Shown: positions 10,229-18,660 of the stretch, in pieces | Numbering within the stretch: position 1 is the stretch's first letter | Layout: each line of letters begins with the position of its first letter | Origin: Sphingomonas sp. Leaf17 | Lineage (GTDB): Bacteria > Pseudomonadota > Alphaproteobacteria > Sphingomonadales > Sphingomonadaceae | DNA length: 64,000 nucleotides | Reading direction: 5' to 3' | NCBI RefSeq assembly: GCF_001421505.1 | Contig: NZ_LMKL01000004.1 | Span: forward strand, 507,003-571,002 | Notes under the pieces: model-generated | Database searches by the model: none | Told to the model about the DNA's origin: nothing | The model's input: only the letters and a program-made list of their open reading frames with translations | Translations under genes and position numbers: made by a program

Positions 10229-12484
10229 ATGCAACGAATGATCGCCGCAGCGTCACCTGACTACGAGACGGACGAACCCCGGAGCGGCTTTACGGTAACC
10301 CCGTTGGTCGAGGTGATGGTGCTTGCCATCGTCATCGCGGTTGCCGTCGCCAGCTATTACGCGATCAGCCACAGCGACACGCCGCAAGGCCTAATCGAGC
10401 CGGCGCTGGTCGCCGGCCTGCTGGTCGCCAACCTTGTGCCGGGCATCGCCCTGATGATGCTGATCGGCCGGCGCGTGGCGAAGCGGCGCGCGGCGCGGTC
10501 GCTGGTTGGCGGGCAGGGCGAGCTGCACGTCCGTCTGGTGGCGATCTTCTCGCTGGTCGCGGCGATCCCGATGCTGCTCGTGACCATCGGCGCGTCGCTG
10601 CTGTTCCAGTACGGTGTCCAGTTCTGGTATTCCGACCGGGCGCGTGGCGTCTTCGAAAACGCGATTGCCCTGACCCGCGTTTCCTACAACCAGACGCTGC
10701 AACGCTGGGAGGAAGCCACTGTCACGATGGGTAACGACCTGGCCGGTGAGATCGGTCAGCGCCCGATCGACCGGGTCGTGATGAAGCCCGTGCTTGGCGG
10801 CCAGTTGTTCCTGCGCGGCCTGTCCGAGGGGGCGATCCTGTCGCTGCCGGTGAACGGACGACCGCGGGTCGACCTGGAATATAACGAATACGGCATCGAC
10901 ATGTCGAAGCAACTCAACCCGGAAATGGTGTCGCGACTGCGGGCCGGTCAGCGCAGCGTCGTGAACGTCCAGAACGATCGTATCAAGACGGTCGTGCGGC
11001 TTCCGGGCAAGCCGGAACGCTTCCTGTATGCCGCCCGCGTGACCGATCCCGGCCAGTTTCAGGACCAGACCGAGCTCGCCGAGGCGGCGTTCGCCAATTA
11101 CAAGGCGTTGCTGGTGCGTGCCCGCTCCCTGCAGCTTCAGTTCAACGCGGCGTTGTTGATTCTGTCGCTGCTGATCGTCGGTATCGCGGTCTGGATCGCA
11201 CTGGCCGTTGCGGACCGGTTGGTGCGGCCCGTCGGCGAACTCGTCGATGCCGCGCGCCGCGTTGCCGGTGGCGATCTGACGGCACGCGTGACAGGCCCGC
11301 GCACCCGCGACGAGGTCGGCACGCTGGCCAGCGCGTTCAACCAGATGACGGGGCGTATCCAGCAGCAGAACACCGCGCTGGTCGCCGCCAATGATCAGCT
11401 GGAGAACCGGCGGGCCTTGATCGAGGCGGTGATGACCGGAGTCTCCGCTGGTGTGATTGCCACGGGTGGAGACCGACGGATCCAGATCGCCAATCGCTCC
11501 GCGCTCGACCTGCTCGGCACCGACCAGTTGGTCGGGCGGCCGCTGGCGCAGGTGTCGAGTGAACTGGACGATCTGATCGACAGCGGTGCGCGCGAGGCGA
11601 TCGTCCAGGTCATGGCCGGCGAGGAGGCACGGACGCTGGCCGTCCGTATCGCCCGGACGGATGCCGGCCCGATCCTGACGTTCGACGACATCACCCAGCA
11701 ACTGATTGACCAGCGGCGCGCGGCCTGGTCCGACGTGGCGCGCCGCATCGCCCACGAAATCAAGAACCCGCTAACGCCGATCCAGCTTGCGGCCGAGCGG
11801 CTGCAACGCCGGTACGGCAGCAAGCTGGAGCAGGACGACGGCACCTTCGCGCGGCTGACCGACACCATCGTGCGGCAGGTTGGCGATCTGCGGCGGATGG
11901 TCGACGAGTTTTCCTCCTTCGCACGAATGCCAAAACCCGTGTTTCGCGAGGAATCGTTGCTCGATGCGGCGCGACAGGCGTTGTTTCTGCACGAAGTCGC
12001 GCACCCCACCATCCGTTTCGTCCTGCGCCATGACGATGATCCGCCCACGCTGGTGTGCGATCGCCGCCAGATAAGCCAGGCGCTGACCAATATCGTCAAG
12101 AACGCGGTCGAGGCGATCGAGGCGGTAGGCCCGGGCGGCGGGCAGGGCGGCGGCGAAATCGTGCTGACTCTTGCCCGGCCTTCGCCGACGACAGTGAACA
12201 TCACGGTTGCCGACACCGGAATCGGTCTGCCGGCCGAACGCGATCGCATCGTCGAACCCTATATGACCACGCGTGCGCGTGGCACGGGTCTTGGCCTCGC
12301 GATCGTCAAGAAGATCGTCGAGGAGCATCTTGGAACCCTGGCATTTACCGACCGGGCAGGGGGCGGAACGGTGGTGACGATGACGTTCGATGCCAGCGGC
12401 CTGTTGCTGCTGGATCAGGGCGATGCCCAGCCCGAGCAGGCCGGCGAAGGCCAGCTTGCCGCACTTACTCGTATCCGGACATGA
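10229..12484 (+). CDS. ntrY: Membrane sensor histidine kinase NtrY
   Basis: Membrane-bound kinase, about 751 residues, partner of NtrX. Three hydrophobic segments lie in the first 130 residues, followed by a periplasmic region and a fourth helix near residue 310, then HAMP (RRVAGGDLTARV), PAS, HisKA with RRIAHEIKNPLTPIQ (His about 508) and HATPase_c ending GTGLGLAIVKKIV. ATG 10229 was taken; a TTG one codon earlier is possible. It starts 62 bases after ntrC. In alphaproteobacteria NtrYX has been linked to nitrogen, redox and cell-envelope control; the signal here is not known. Confidence 0.94.
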   Translation: MQRMIAAASPDYETDEPRSGFTVTPLVEVMVLAIVIAVAVASYYAISHSDTPQGLIEPALVAGLLVANLVPGIALMMLIGRRVAKRRAARSLVGGQGELHVRLVAIFSLVAAIPMLLVTIGASLLFQYGVQFWYSDRARGVFENAIALTRVSYNQTLQRWEEATVTMGNDLAGEIGQRPIDRVVMKPVLGGQLFLRGLSEGAILSLPVNGRPRVDLEYNEYGIDMSKQLNPEMVSRLRAGQRSVVNVQNDRIKTVVRLPGKPERFLYAARVTDPGQFQDQTELAEAAFANYKALLVRARSLQLQFNAALLILSLLIVGIAVWIALAVADRLVRPVGELVDAARRVAGGDLTARVTGPRTRDEVGTLASAFNQMTGRIQQQNTALVAANDQLENRRALIEAVMTGVSAGVIATGGDRRIQIANRSALDLLGTDQLVGRPLAQVSSELDDLIDSGAREAIVQVMAGEEARTLAVRIARTDAGPILTFDDITQQLIDQRRAAWSDVARRIAHEIKNPLTPIQLAAERLQRRYGSKLEQDDGTFARLTDTIVRQVGDLRRMVDEFSSFARMPKPVFREESLLDAARQALFLHEVAHPTIRFVLRHDDDPPTLVCDRRQISQALTNIVKNAVEAIEAVGPGGGQGGGEIVLTLARPSPTTVNITVADTGIGLPAERDRIVEPYMTTRARGTGLGLAIVKKIVEEHLGTLAFTDRAGGGTVVTMTFDASGLLLLDQGDAQPEQAGEGQLAALTRIRT

Positions 12485-12488
12485 ACTG

Positions 12489-13859
12489 ATGGCCCTTGAT
12501 ATCCTTGTCGTCGATGACGAACTCGACATCCGCGAACTGGTCGCCGGCGTCCTGGAAGACGAAGGTTATGAAACGCGCGGTGCGGCCGGCAGCGATTCCG
12601 CGCTGGAGGCGATCGCCGCCCGGCGTCCATCGCTCGTTCTGCTCGACGTCTGGTTGCAGGGATCGCGGCTCGACGGGCTGGAGTTGCTGGACGAGATCAA
12701 GCGGCGCGATCCGTCGATTCCGGTTCTGGTCATTTCCGGGCACGGCAGCCTCGACACGGCGGTCGCTGCCATCCGCAAGGGTGCCGCCGATTTCATCGAA
12801 AAGCCGTTCGAGGCCGAACGCCTGCTGCTAATGGTCGCGCGCGCCACCGAGACCGAGCGACTGAAGCGCGAGGTCGCGTCACTACGCGCGTCGGCCGGGC
12901 GCGAGTCCGATCTGACCGGCAATTCCAGCGCGATCAATGGTGTACGGGCGACCCTGAAGCGTGTGGCTGGTACCGGCAGCCGGGTGCTCATCATGGGTGG
13001 TGCCGGCGTCGGCAAGGAAGTGGCGGCGCGCCTGCTCCACGGCTGGAGCCAGCGTACCGACGCCCCCTTCGTGATCGTCAGCGCCGCGCGCATGACCCCG
13101 GAGCGGGTCGAGGAGGAACTGTTCGGCGCGGAGGAAACCGGCGGCATCGTTCGGCCCGGCCTGCTCGAACAGGCGCATGGCGGCACGCTGTTTCTGGACG
13201 AGATCGCCGACATGCCGATCACGACGCAGGCCCGGATCCTGCGCGTGCTGACCGATCAGAGCTTTACACGCGTTGGTGGCCAGCGCGTCGTGAAGGTTGA
13301 CGTTCGCGTCGTATCCGCCACCGCGCGCGTCCTGACCGACGAAATCGCGGAAGGACGCTTCCGCGAGGATCTCTATTACCGGCTTAACGTCGTGCCGGTC
13401 CTGATCCCGCCGCTGTCCGAACGGCGGGAGGACATTCCCGCGCTCGTCCAGCATTTCATGGCGCATTACGCCTCCGAACGGCGGGTGCCGACGCCGGAAA
13501 TCGCAGCGGATGCGATGGTTGCGCTGCAATCCTACGACTGGCCGGGCAATGTCCGCCAGCTCCGCAATGTGGTCGAGCGCACGATCATCATGGCCCCGGG
13601 TGATCGGGTCGGCCGGATCGAGACCGACCTGTTGCCGTCGGAGGTGCTTGGCGATCAGGGTGAGATGGCGGGCGGCGGCGCGATCATGGGGGCGCCCTTG
13701 CGCGAGGCCCGCGAGACGTTCGAGCGGGAATATCTGCGGGTTCAGATCCGCCGGTTTTCCGGCAACATCTCGCGCACCGCGAGCTTCATCGGCATGGAGC
13801 GATCCGCACTGCACCGCAAACTGAAGCTGTTGGGTATCACCGAAACGCGCGAGGAATAG
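12489..13859 (+). CDS. ntrX: Response regulator NtrX lacking the GAFTGA loop
   Basis: 456 residues starting 4 bases after ntrY: receiver domain (ILVVDDELDIRE; phospho-acceptor in LLDVWLQG), AAA+ domain and Fis-type HTH (RTASFIGMERSALHRKL). The AAA+ domain is altered: Walker A reads GGAGVGKE, and where NtrC has [10 protein letters not shown] this protein has FGAEETGGIVRPGLLEQ, so the sigma-54 contact loop is missing. The same loss is known for other alphaproteobacterial NtrX proteins, so it probably regulates sigma-70 promoters by binding DNA rather than remodelling sigma-54 holoenzyme. Confidence 0.95.
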   Translation: MALDILVVDDELDIRELVAGVLEDEGYETRGAAGSDSALEAIAARRPSLVLLDVWLQGSRLDGLELLDEIKRRDPSIPVLVISGHGSLDTAVAAIRKGAADFIEKPFEAERLLLMVARATETERLKREVASLRASAGRESDLTGNSSAINGVRATLKRVAGTGSRVLIMGGAGVGKEVAARLLHGWSQRTDAPFVIVSAARMTPERVEEELFGAEETGGIVRPGLLEQAHGGTLFLDEIADMPITTQARILRVLTDQSFTRVGGQRVVKVDVRVVSATARVLTDEIAEGRFREDLYYRLNVVPVLIPPLSERREDIPALVQHFMAHYASERRVPTPEIAADAMVALQSYDWPGNVRQLRNVVERTIIMAPGDRVGRIETDLLPSEVLGDQGEMAGGGAIMGAPLREARETFEREYLRVQIRRFSGNISRTASFIGMERSALHRKLKLLGITETREE

Positions 13860-13997
13860 CGCACGGGCCATAAGCTGCGCCTCTGGACGAGGCCCATGCG
13901 CGATCCTAGATATACGGCGTCGCAGGGTATTGCGGCCATCCGACGCCGGAACCGGCGCATCGCGGGGCAAACCCCGCCAATAAAAAGGGACGCCATC

Positions 13998-14495
13998 ATG
14001 GCCGACACCAAGACCGGCTCGCTACAGGATCTGTTCCTGAACGCGCTTCGCCGCACGAAGACCCCGGTGACGATGTTTCTTGTCAAGGGTGTCAAACTTC
14101 AGGGCATCGTGACCTGGTTCGACAATTTTTCGGTCCTGCTGCGCCGCGATGGCCAGTCGCAACTGATCTACAAGCATGCGATCTCGACCATCATGCCGGC
14201 CGGCCAGATCGACGTCGCCAGCATCGTCGACGCGGTGGGCGAAGTGCAGAAGAAGCAGCCGCTGTTGCAGGAAATCTTCCTGAACGCCGTCCGCAAATCC
14301 GACGACAGCGTCACCATGTTTCTGGTCAACGGCGTCATGCTGCAAGGCCACATCGCCGCGTTCGACCTGTTCTGCATGTTGTTGCAGCGTGAGGGACTGG
14401 CGCAGCTCGTGTACAAGCATGCCGTGTCGACGGTTCAGCCGGCGCGCCCGTTGAACCTGTCGGACGAGCCGGCCGATGCGGACGATGAAGATTGA
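13998..14495 (+). CDS. hfq: Hfq with two tandem Sm domains
   Basis: RNA chaperone, 165 residues against about 80 for a usual Hfq. ATG 13998 follows AAAGGGA. Sm1 covers about residues 8-70 and Sm2 about 88-152; each has the full fold: [11 protein letters not shown] then [14 protein letters not shown] and [11 protein letters not shown] in the first, [25 protein letters not shown] and [11 protein letters not shown] in the second. The YKHA (Sm2 motif) is kept in both. The C-terminus is acidic (EPADADDED). I recall a duplicated Hfq reported for Novosphingobium, so this is probably a lineage trait. A trimer of double units could replace the normal hexamer (inference). hflX starts inside its stop. 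Confidence 0.96.
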   Translation: MADTKTGSLQDLFLNALRRTKTPVTMFLVKGVKLQGIVTWFDNFSVLLRRDGQSQLIYKHAISTIMPAGQIDVASIVDAVGEVQKKQPLLQEIFLNAVRKSDDSVTMFLVNGVMLQGHIAAFDLFCMLLQREGLAQLVYKHAVSTVQPARPLNLSDEPADADDED

Positions 14496-15790
14496 GCACC
14501 GGGTTCGAACGCGACCGGGGCGAATTCGCGCGGGGCACGCGGGCGATTGTCGTGCTGCCGGATCAGGGCGACGCGCAGCGTGATGCGGATGCCCGACTTG
14601 CGGAAACCGCCGGCCTTGCCATGGCGATCGGCGTGGATGTCGCTGATCGGATCGCCTTCCGGGTCCGGCAGGCCAAGCCGGCGACGCTGATCGGCAAGGG
14701 CCAGTGCGAACAACTGGCCGCACTGGTGCGGATGGAGGACGCCGGGCTAGTCGTGTTCGACGCCAGCTTGACCCCGGTCCAGCAACGCAATCTGGAAAAG
14801 GAACTGGAAACAAAGGTCATCGACCGGACGGGTCTGATCCTGGAAATCTTCGGCGAGCGTGCCGCAACGGCCGAGGGGCGTCTTCAGGTCGAACTGGCGC
14901 ATCTCGACTATCAGGCGGGACGGCTGGTGCGCAGCTGGACCCATCTTGAGCGTCAGCGCGGCGGTTTCGGTTTTCTCGGCGGTCCGGGCGAAACCCAGAT
15001 CGAGGCCGATCGACGCCTGATCCGCGACCGGATGGCACGTCTGCGCAAGGAACTGGAGCAGGTCAGCCGCACGCGCGGGCTGCATCGCGATCGGCGCCAG
15101 CGTGCGCCGTGGCCGGTGATCGCGCTGGTCGGCTACACCAATGCGGGCAAGTCGACCTTGTTCAATCGCCTGACCGGCGCGTCCGTGATGGCCGAGGATC
15201 TGCTGTTCGCGACGCTCGACCCCACGTTACGGCAGATTTCCCTGCCGGGCGTCGACAAGGCCATTCTGTCCGACACGGTCGGATTCGTCTCTGACCTGCC
15301 GACGCAGCTTGTAGCCGCGTTCAAGGCGACGCTCGAGGAGGTGGTGTCGGCCGATCTGCTGATCCACGTTCGTGACATCGCGCACCCCGATACCGAGGCG
15401 CAGCGTGCCGACGTGGAGGCCGTGCTTGCCGAGATCGGCGTGTCGGAAACGACGCCCCGGTTCGAGGTCTGGAACAAGCTTGATCTGCTCGGCGAGGATG
15501 ACGCGATCGAGATGCGCGGTCACGCCGATCACCGCGACGACGTCGTCGCGATCTCCGCGCTCGACGGGCAGGGGATGGAGGCACTGGTCACCCAGGTCGC
15601 CGCCCGTCTGACCGCCGCACATCGTCGCTACACGATCATGCTCGATGCATCCGATGGGGCGGGGGCCGCATGGCTGCACGCACATGGCGAGGTGTTGGGG
15701 CAGGAGTCTGACGATCTGTCGACCGCCTATGACGTGCGCTTGTCAGAGGAAGACTTTGCCCGGTTCAACCAGCGATCGGCTGCGTCTTGA
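14492..15790 (+). CDS. hflX: GTPase HflX
   Basis: Ribosome-binding GTPase involved in rescue or splitting of stalled ribosomes, 432 residues. The start is a TTG at 14492 that overlaps the hfq stop (TTGA), so translation is coupled to hfq. Motifs: N-terminal HflX domain with [11 protein letters not shown]1 GYTNAGKST near residue 213, G3 [10 protein letters not shown] and G4 NKLD. The hfq-hflX order matches most proteobacteria. The last 26 bases overlap the convergent mazG. Confidence 0.95.
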   Translation: MSTGFERDRGEFARGTRAIVVLPDQGDAQRDADARLAETAGLAMAIGVDVADRIAFRVRQAKPATLIGKGQCEQLAALVRMEDAGLVVFDASLTPVQQRNLEKELETKVIDRTGLILEIFGERAATAEGRLQVELAHLDYQAGRLVRSWTHLERQRGGFGFLGGPGETQIEADRRLIRDRMARLRKELEQVSRTRGLHRDRRQRAPWPVIALVGYTNAGKSTLFNRLTGASVMAEDLLFATLDPTLRQISLPGVDKAILSDTVGFVSDLPTQLVAAFKATLEEVVSADLLIHVRDIAHPDTEAQRADVEAVLAEIGVSETTPRFEVWNKLDLLGEDDAIEMRGHADHRDDVVAISALDGQGMEALVTQVAARLTAAHRRYTIMLDASDGAGAAWLHAHGEVLGQESDDLSTAYDVRLSEEDFARFNQRSAAS

Positions 15791-16496
15791 CCCGTTGCCA
15801 CAGCGCCTCCTTCTGATCGAGCGACAGGCCGGCGAACGTGTCGCCGGCCAACGCCTCCATGCTGGCGAAACGCTGCTCGAACTTCGTGTTGGCCGACCGC
15901 AGCGCGGCTTCGGCATCGATGCCAAGATGTCGCGCCCAGTTGGTTACCGAAAACAGGAGATCACCGATTTCCTCGGCCACGGCGGCACCAGTCGCCTCGT
16001 CGACCTCGGTCAATTCCTCGACGACCTTCGCGCGTGGGCCGGCTGCATCGGGCCAGTCGAACCCGACCCGTGCCGCACGCTTCTGTAACTTCTCCGCGCG
16101 ACTGAGTGCCGGCAGGGCCGAAGCGACACCCGCCAGCGCGCCGTTCGACCCACGCTCCGCCGCCTTGATCGCTTCCCAGCCCGGACCGGGCGTCCCGTCA
16201 CCGAAGATATGGGGGTGACGGCGTTCCATCTTGTCGCAGATCGCGGCGACGACGTCGGTGTAGGTAAAGTCACCGGCTTCTTCGGCAATCCGGGACTGGA
16301 AGACGACCTGGAGCAACAGGTCACCCAGCTCGTCGCGCAACGCCGCTGGATCGCCGGAGGCAACCGCGTCGGCAACCTCATAGGCTTCCTCGATCGTGTA
16401 CGGAACGATCGAGGACGGTGTCTGGGCAATATCCCAGGGACAGCCGGAATCCGGGTCGCGCAACCGCGCCATGATCGCCAATAATCGCTCGGTCAC
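15765..16496 (-). CDS. mazG: Nucleoside triphosphate pyrophosphohydrolase MazG
   Basis: Hydrolyses NTPs/dNTPs to monophosphates, house-cleaning enzyme. 243 residues from GTG 16496 preceded by GGAGG. Two MazG repeats: the first with CPWDIAQT and the metal-binding EEAYEVADAV plus DELGDLL, the second with VEEIGDLLFSVTNWAR near residue 180 (EEIGD). Normal length. A small perfect palindrome at 16518-16531 lies just upstream. Confidence 0.94.
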   Translation of the reverse strand: MTERLLAIMARLRDPDSGCPWDIAQTPSSIVPYTIEEAYEVADAVASGDPAALRDELGDLLLQVVFQSRIAEEAGDFTYTDVVAAICDKMERRHPHIFGDGTPGPGWEAIKAAERGSNGALAGVASALPALSRAEKLQKRAARVGFDWPDAAGPRAKVVEELTEVDEATGAAVAEEIGDLLFSVTNWARHLGIDAEAALRSANTKFEQRFASMEALAGDTFAGLSLDQKEALWQRVKTQPIAG

Positions 16497-16517
16497 GCCG
16501 GCACCTCCGATAGTCCG

Positions 16518-16531
16518 ATAATGAACATTAT
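16518..16531. promoter_or_regulatory. Palindrome upstream of mazG
   Basis: ATAATGAACATTAT, two perfect 6-base arms around AA, 22 bases upstream of the mazG start in an AT-rich gap of 48 bases. On the minus strand it could overlap the -10 region. Role is a guess. Confidence 0.35.
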
Positions 16532-16544
16532 GTAAAATTGACTG

Positions 16545-17126
16545 TTATTTTGGTGTCAGGACCAGCACCTGATCCTCGACATGCCATGACTTCAGGCGTG
16601 ACAGCAGATTCATGCCGATGACGTCTGTCGATCCAAATGCGGGTGATACGACCACACCAAGATCGGTTGCGGTGACTGAGCCGATCACGATCGACTTCGC
16701 CGTGGCCACCTGCGCGGTAACGGGCCCGTTGGCAGTTTCGATGACCGTCGCGAACGGGCTTTCGTCGACGTCGATGCCGGCGGCCTTTGCGGTTTCGATC
16801 GACAGCGCGGTCGTGGTCGCCCCGCTGTCGATCAGCATCCGCCTTGACGTGCCGTTAACCATCACATCGCCGTAGAAATGTCCGTCGTCAGCCATGCGGA
16901 TCCGCGTCTCGCCACCGGCAACCTGTTGTTCACCGAACAGGTTGTGGGCGGCTTCGGCAATCCATGTCCGCTGGCTGGCGATGAGCAGACCGATGGCGAA
17001 GATGCCGAGCCATGCCAGCGCCATTCGCGCCAATGCGCCGGGTTTCGGTCGGCGTGCGATCAGCGACGACAGCGGCAGCAGGATGATGAGACCGTATAAC
17101 AGGATCTCCGCGCCGCGCATTTCCAT
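16545..17126 (-). CDS. Membrane-anchored retropepsin-like aspartic protease
   Basis: 193 residues, two N-terminal hydrophobic segments (ILLYGLIILLPLSSLIA; MALAWLGIFAIGLLIA), then a pepsin-like half-domain with the active-site DSGATTTALS at about residue 106 and the flap and hydrophobic-glycine (GMNLLSRL) motifs. It matches the clan AA TIGR02281 family, one active-site aspartate per chain, so a dimer is expected. ATG 17126 overlaps the stop of the upstream hydrolase gene (TGATG); a GTG one codon before is possible. Substrate unknown. Confidence 0.85.
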   Translation of the reverse strand: MEMRGAEILLYGLIILLPLSSLIARRPKPGALARMALAWLGIFAIGLLIASQRTWIAEAAHNLFGEQQVAGGETRIRMADDGHFYGDVMVNGTSRRMLIDSGATTTALSIETAKAAGIDVDESPFATVIETANGPVTAQVATAKSIVIGSVTATDLGVVVSPAFGSTDVIGMNLLSRLKSWHVEDQVLVLTPK

Positions 17127-17887
17127 CACGACAGGACGAGTCCGTCATAGCCCGGCTCGACACCGGCGGGCAGCTCGCGAACCAGCGTCGCATAATCCAT
17201 GGTGTGGTCCATATGGATCAGCACGGTCCGTCTGGGCTTCAGCATCGTGACCCAGTCGAGAACCGTGGGCAGATTGGCGTGCGTCGGGTGCGGCGCGCGG
17301 CGCAGCGCATCGACGATCCAGATGTCGAGGTCGGCATAGAGCGCCATCATCTCCGGCGTCATCGCGGCGGCGTCGGTTGCATAGCCGATCGCTTTGCCGC
17401 CGGCCTCAAACCGTAATCCGGCAGAGGTGATGTTGCCATGCGGCTGGTCGGTCACGCCAATCGCGATCCCGCCGATCGTCAGGCGATCGGGCAATGCATT
17501 ACCCGCGATCGTTGCCGGATAACCGACCCGGCCGGAAAAGGCATAGGCGAACCGCGTCTGGATCGCGTTCAGCGTGTCCGGGCGCGCATAGCCCTCCACC
17601 GGGCGGCCGATTGCGTGAAAGACCTGCCGCAGGTCGTCGATGCCGTGACAGTGATCGGCATGATCGTGGGTCCAGATCACCGCGTCCAGTGCGGCGGTGT
17701 CGACCGCGAGCAATTGTTCCCGCATGTCCGGGCTGGTGTCGACCAGAATGCGGGTGTCGGCGTGTTCGATCAGAATTGACGCCCGGCGACGTCGGTTGCG
17801 GGGTTCCGCCCGGTCGCAAACGCCCCAGTCGTTGCCGATACGGGGAACGCCGGACGAGGTGCCCGACCCCAGGATGGTGGCCCTCAC
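17126..17887 (-). CDS. PhnP-like metallo-beta-lactamase-fold hydrolase
   Basis: 253 residues with the metal-binding THDHADHCHG motif near residue 80, LGSGTSSGVPRIGNDWG at the N-terminus, and HMDHTMDY near the C-terminus. These fit the PhnP-type (cyclic phosphodiesterase) MBL-fold group. GTG 17887 overlaps the tatD stop (GTGA). It lies between tatD and a membrane protease in a minus-strand run that begins near mltB or metG. The linkage tatD-MBL fold is common in alphaproteobacteria. Substrate not determinable. Confidence 0.85.
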   Translation of the reverse strand: MRATILGSGTSSGVPRIGNDWGVCDRAEPRNRRRRASILIEHADTRILVDTSPDMREQLLAVDTAALDAVIWTHDHADHCHGIDDLRQVFHAIGRPVEGYARPDTLNAIQTRFAYAFSGRVGYPATIAGNALPDRLTIGGIAIGVTDQPHGNITSAGLRFEAGGKAIGYATDAAAMTPEMMALYADLDIWIVDALRRAPHPTHANLPTVLDWVTMLKPRRTVLIHMDHTMDYATLVRELPAGVEPGYDGLVLS

Positions 17888-18660
17888 CTCCTGGTCTTTG
17901 CGAACAGTTCGTGGAAATTGCGTGCCGTACGTTCGCGCAATTCCATCTCGTCCTCGCCGCGCAGCTTGGCCAGGAAGGCGGCCGTGTCGGCAACGAACGC
18001 AGGCTCGCCGGTCTTGCCCCGGTTCGGCACGGGCGCGAGAAAGGGTGCGTCGGTTTCGATCAGCATTCGCTCGATCGGCAGCCGCGCCGCCGTATCCTGC
18101 AGGTCGCGCGCGTTCTTGAACGTCACGATCCCGGATATCGAGATATAAAGGCCCAGATCCAATGCCTTGTCGGCGAATGCTCCACTGGCGGTGAAGCAAT
18201 GGATGACGCCGGGATAGGCCCCCTGCTCCATCTCCTCGGCCATGATCGCGATCGTGTCGTCCTCGGCATCGCGGGTATGCACGACGATCGGCAGGCCGGT
18301 CTGGCGCGCGGCACGAATATGGCTGCGAAAACCGTTCTGTTGTGCGGCCTTGGCCGAATGTTCGTAGAAATAATCAAGACCGCTTTCGCCGATGCCGACG
18401 ACCCGCGGATGCGCGGCGCGCGCCACCAGCCGCGCGGTGTCGACATCGGGATGAGTGCCCGCCTCGTTCGGATGGATGCCCACCGTCGCCCAGACGTCCG
18501 GCTCGCGCTCGGCGGTCGCGACGACGGCATCCCATTCGCTTTCGCGCGTGGCGATGTTCAGCATGGCTGTCACACCGCGCGCGCGCGCGCGGGCCAAAAT
18601 CGCCGGCTGATCCTCGGCCAGCCCCTTGTAGTTCAGGTGGCAGTGGCTGTCGGCCAGCAT
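17884..18660 (-). CDS. tatD: TatD family metal-dependent hydrolase/DNase
   Basis: TIM-barrel hydrolase, 258 residues. Metal ligands: ADSHCHLN at the N-terminus, GESGLDYFYE (Glu), VVHTRDAEDD, VIHCFTAS and ETDAPFLAP. TatD proteins have 3'-5' exonuclease activity in E. coli. Its ATG overlaps the metG stop, as in many bacteria where metG, holB, tmk and tatD are neighbours. Confidence 0.95.
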   Translation of the reverse strand: MLADSHCHLNYKGLAEDQPAILARARARGVTAMLNIATRESEWDAVVATAEREPDVWATVGIHPNEAGTHPDVDTARLVARAAHPRVVGIGESGLDYFYEHSAKAAQQNGFRSHIRAARQTGLPIVVHTRDAEDDTIAIMAEEMEQGAYPGVIHCFTASGAFADKALDLGLYISISGIVTFKNARDLQDTAARLPIERMLIETDAPFLAPVPNRGKTGEPAFVADTAAFLAKLRGEDEMELRERTARNFHELFAKTRR

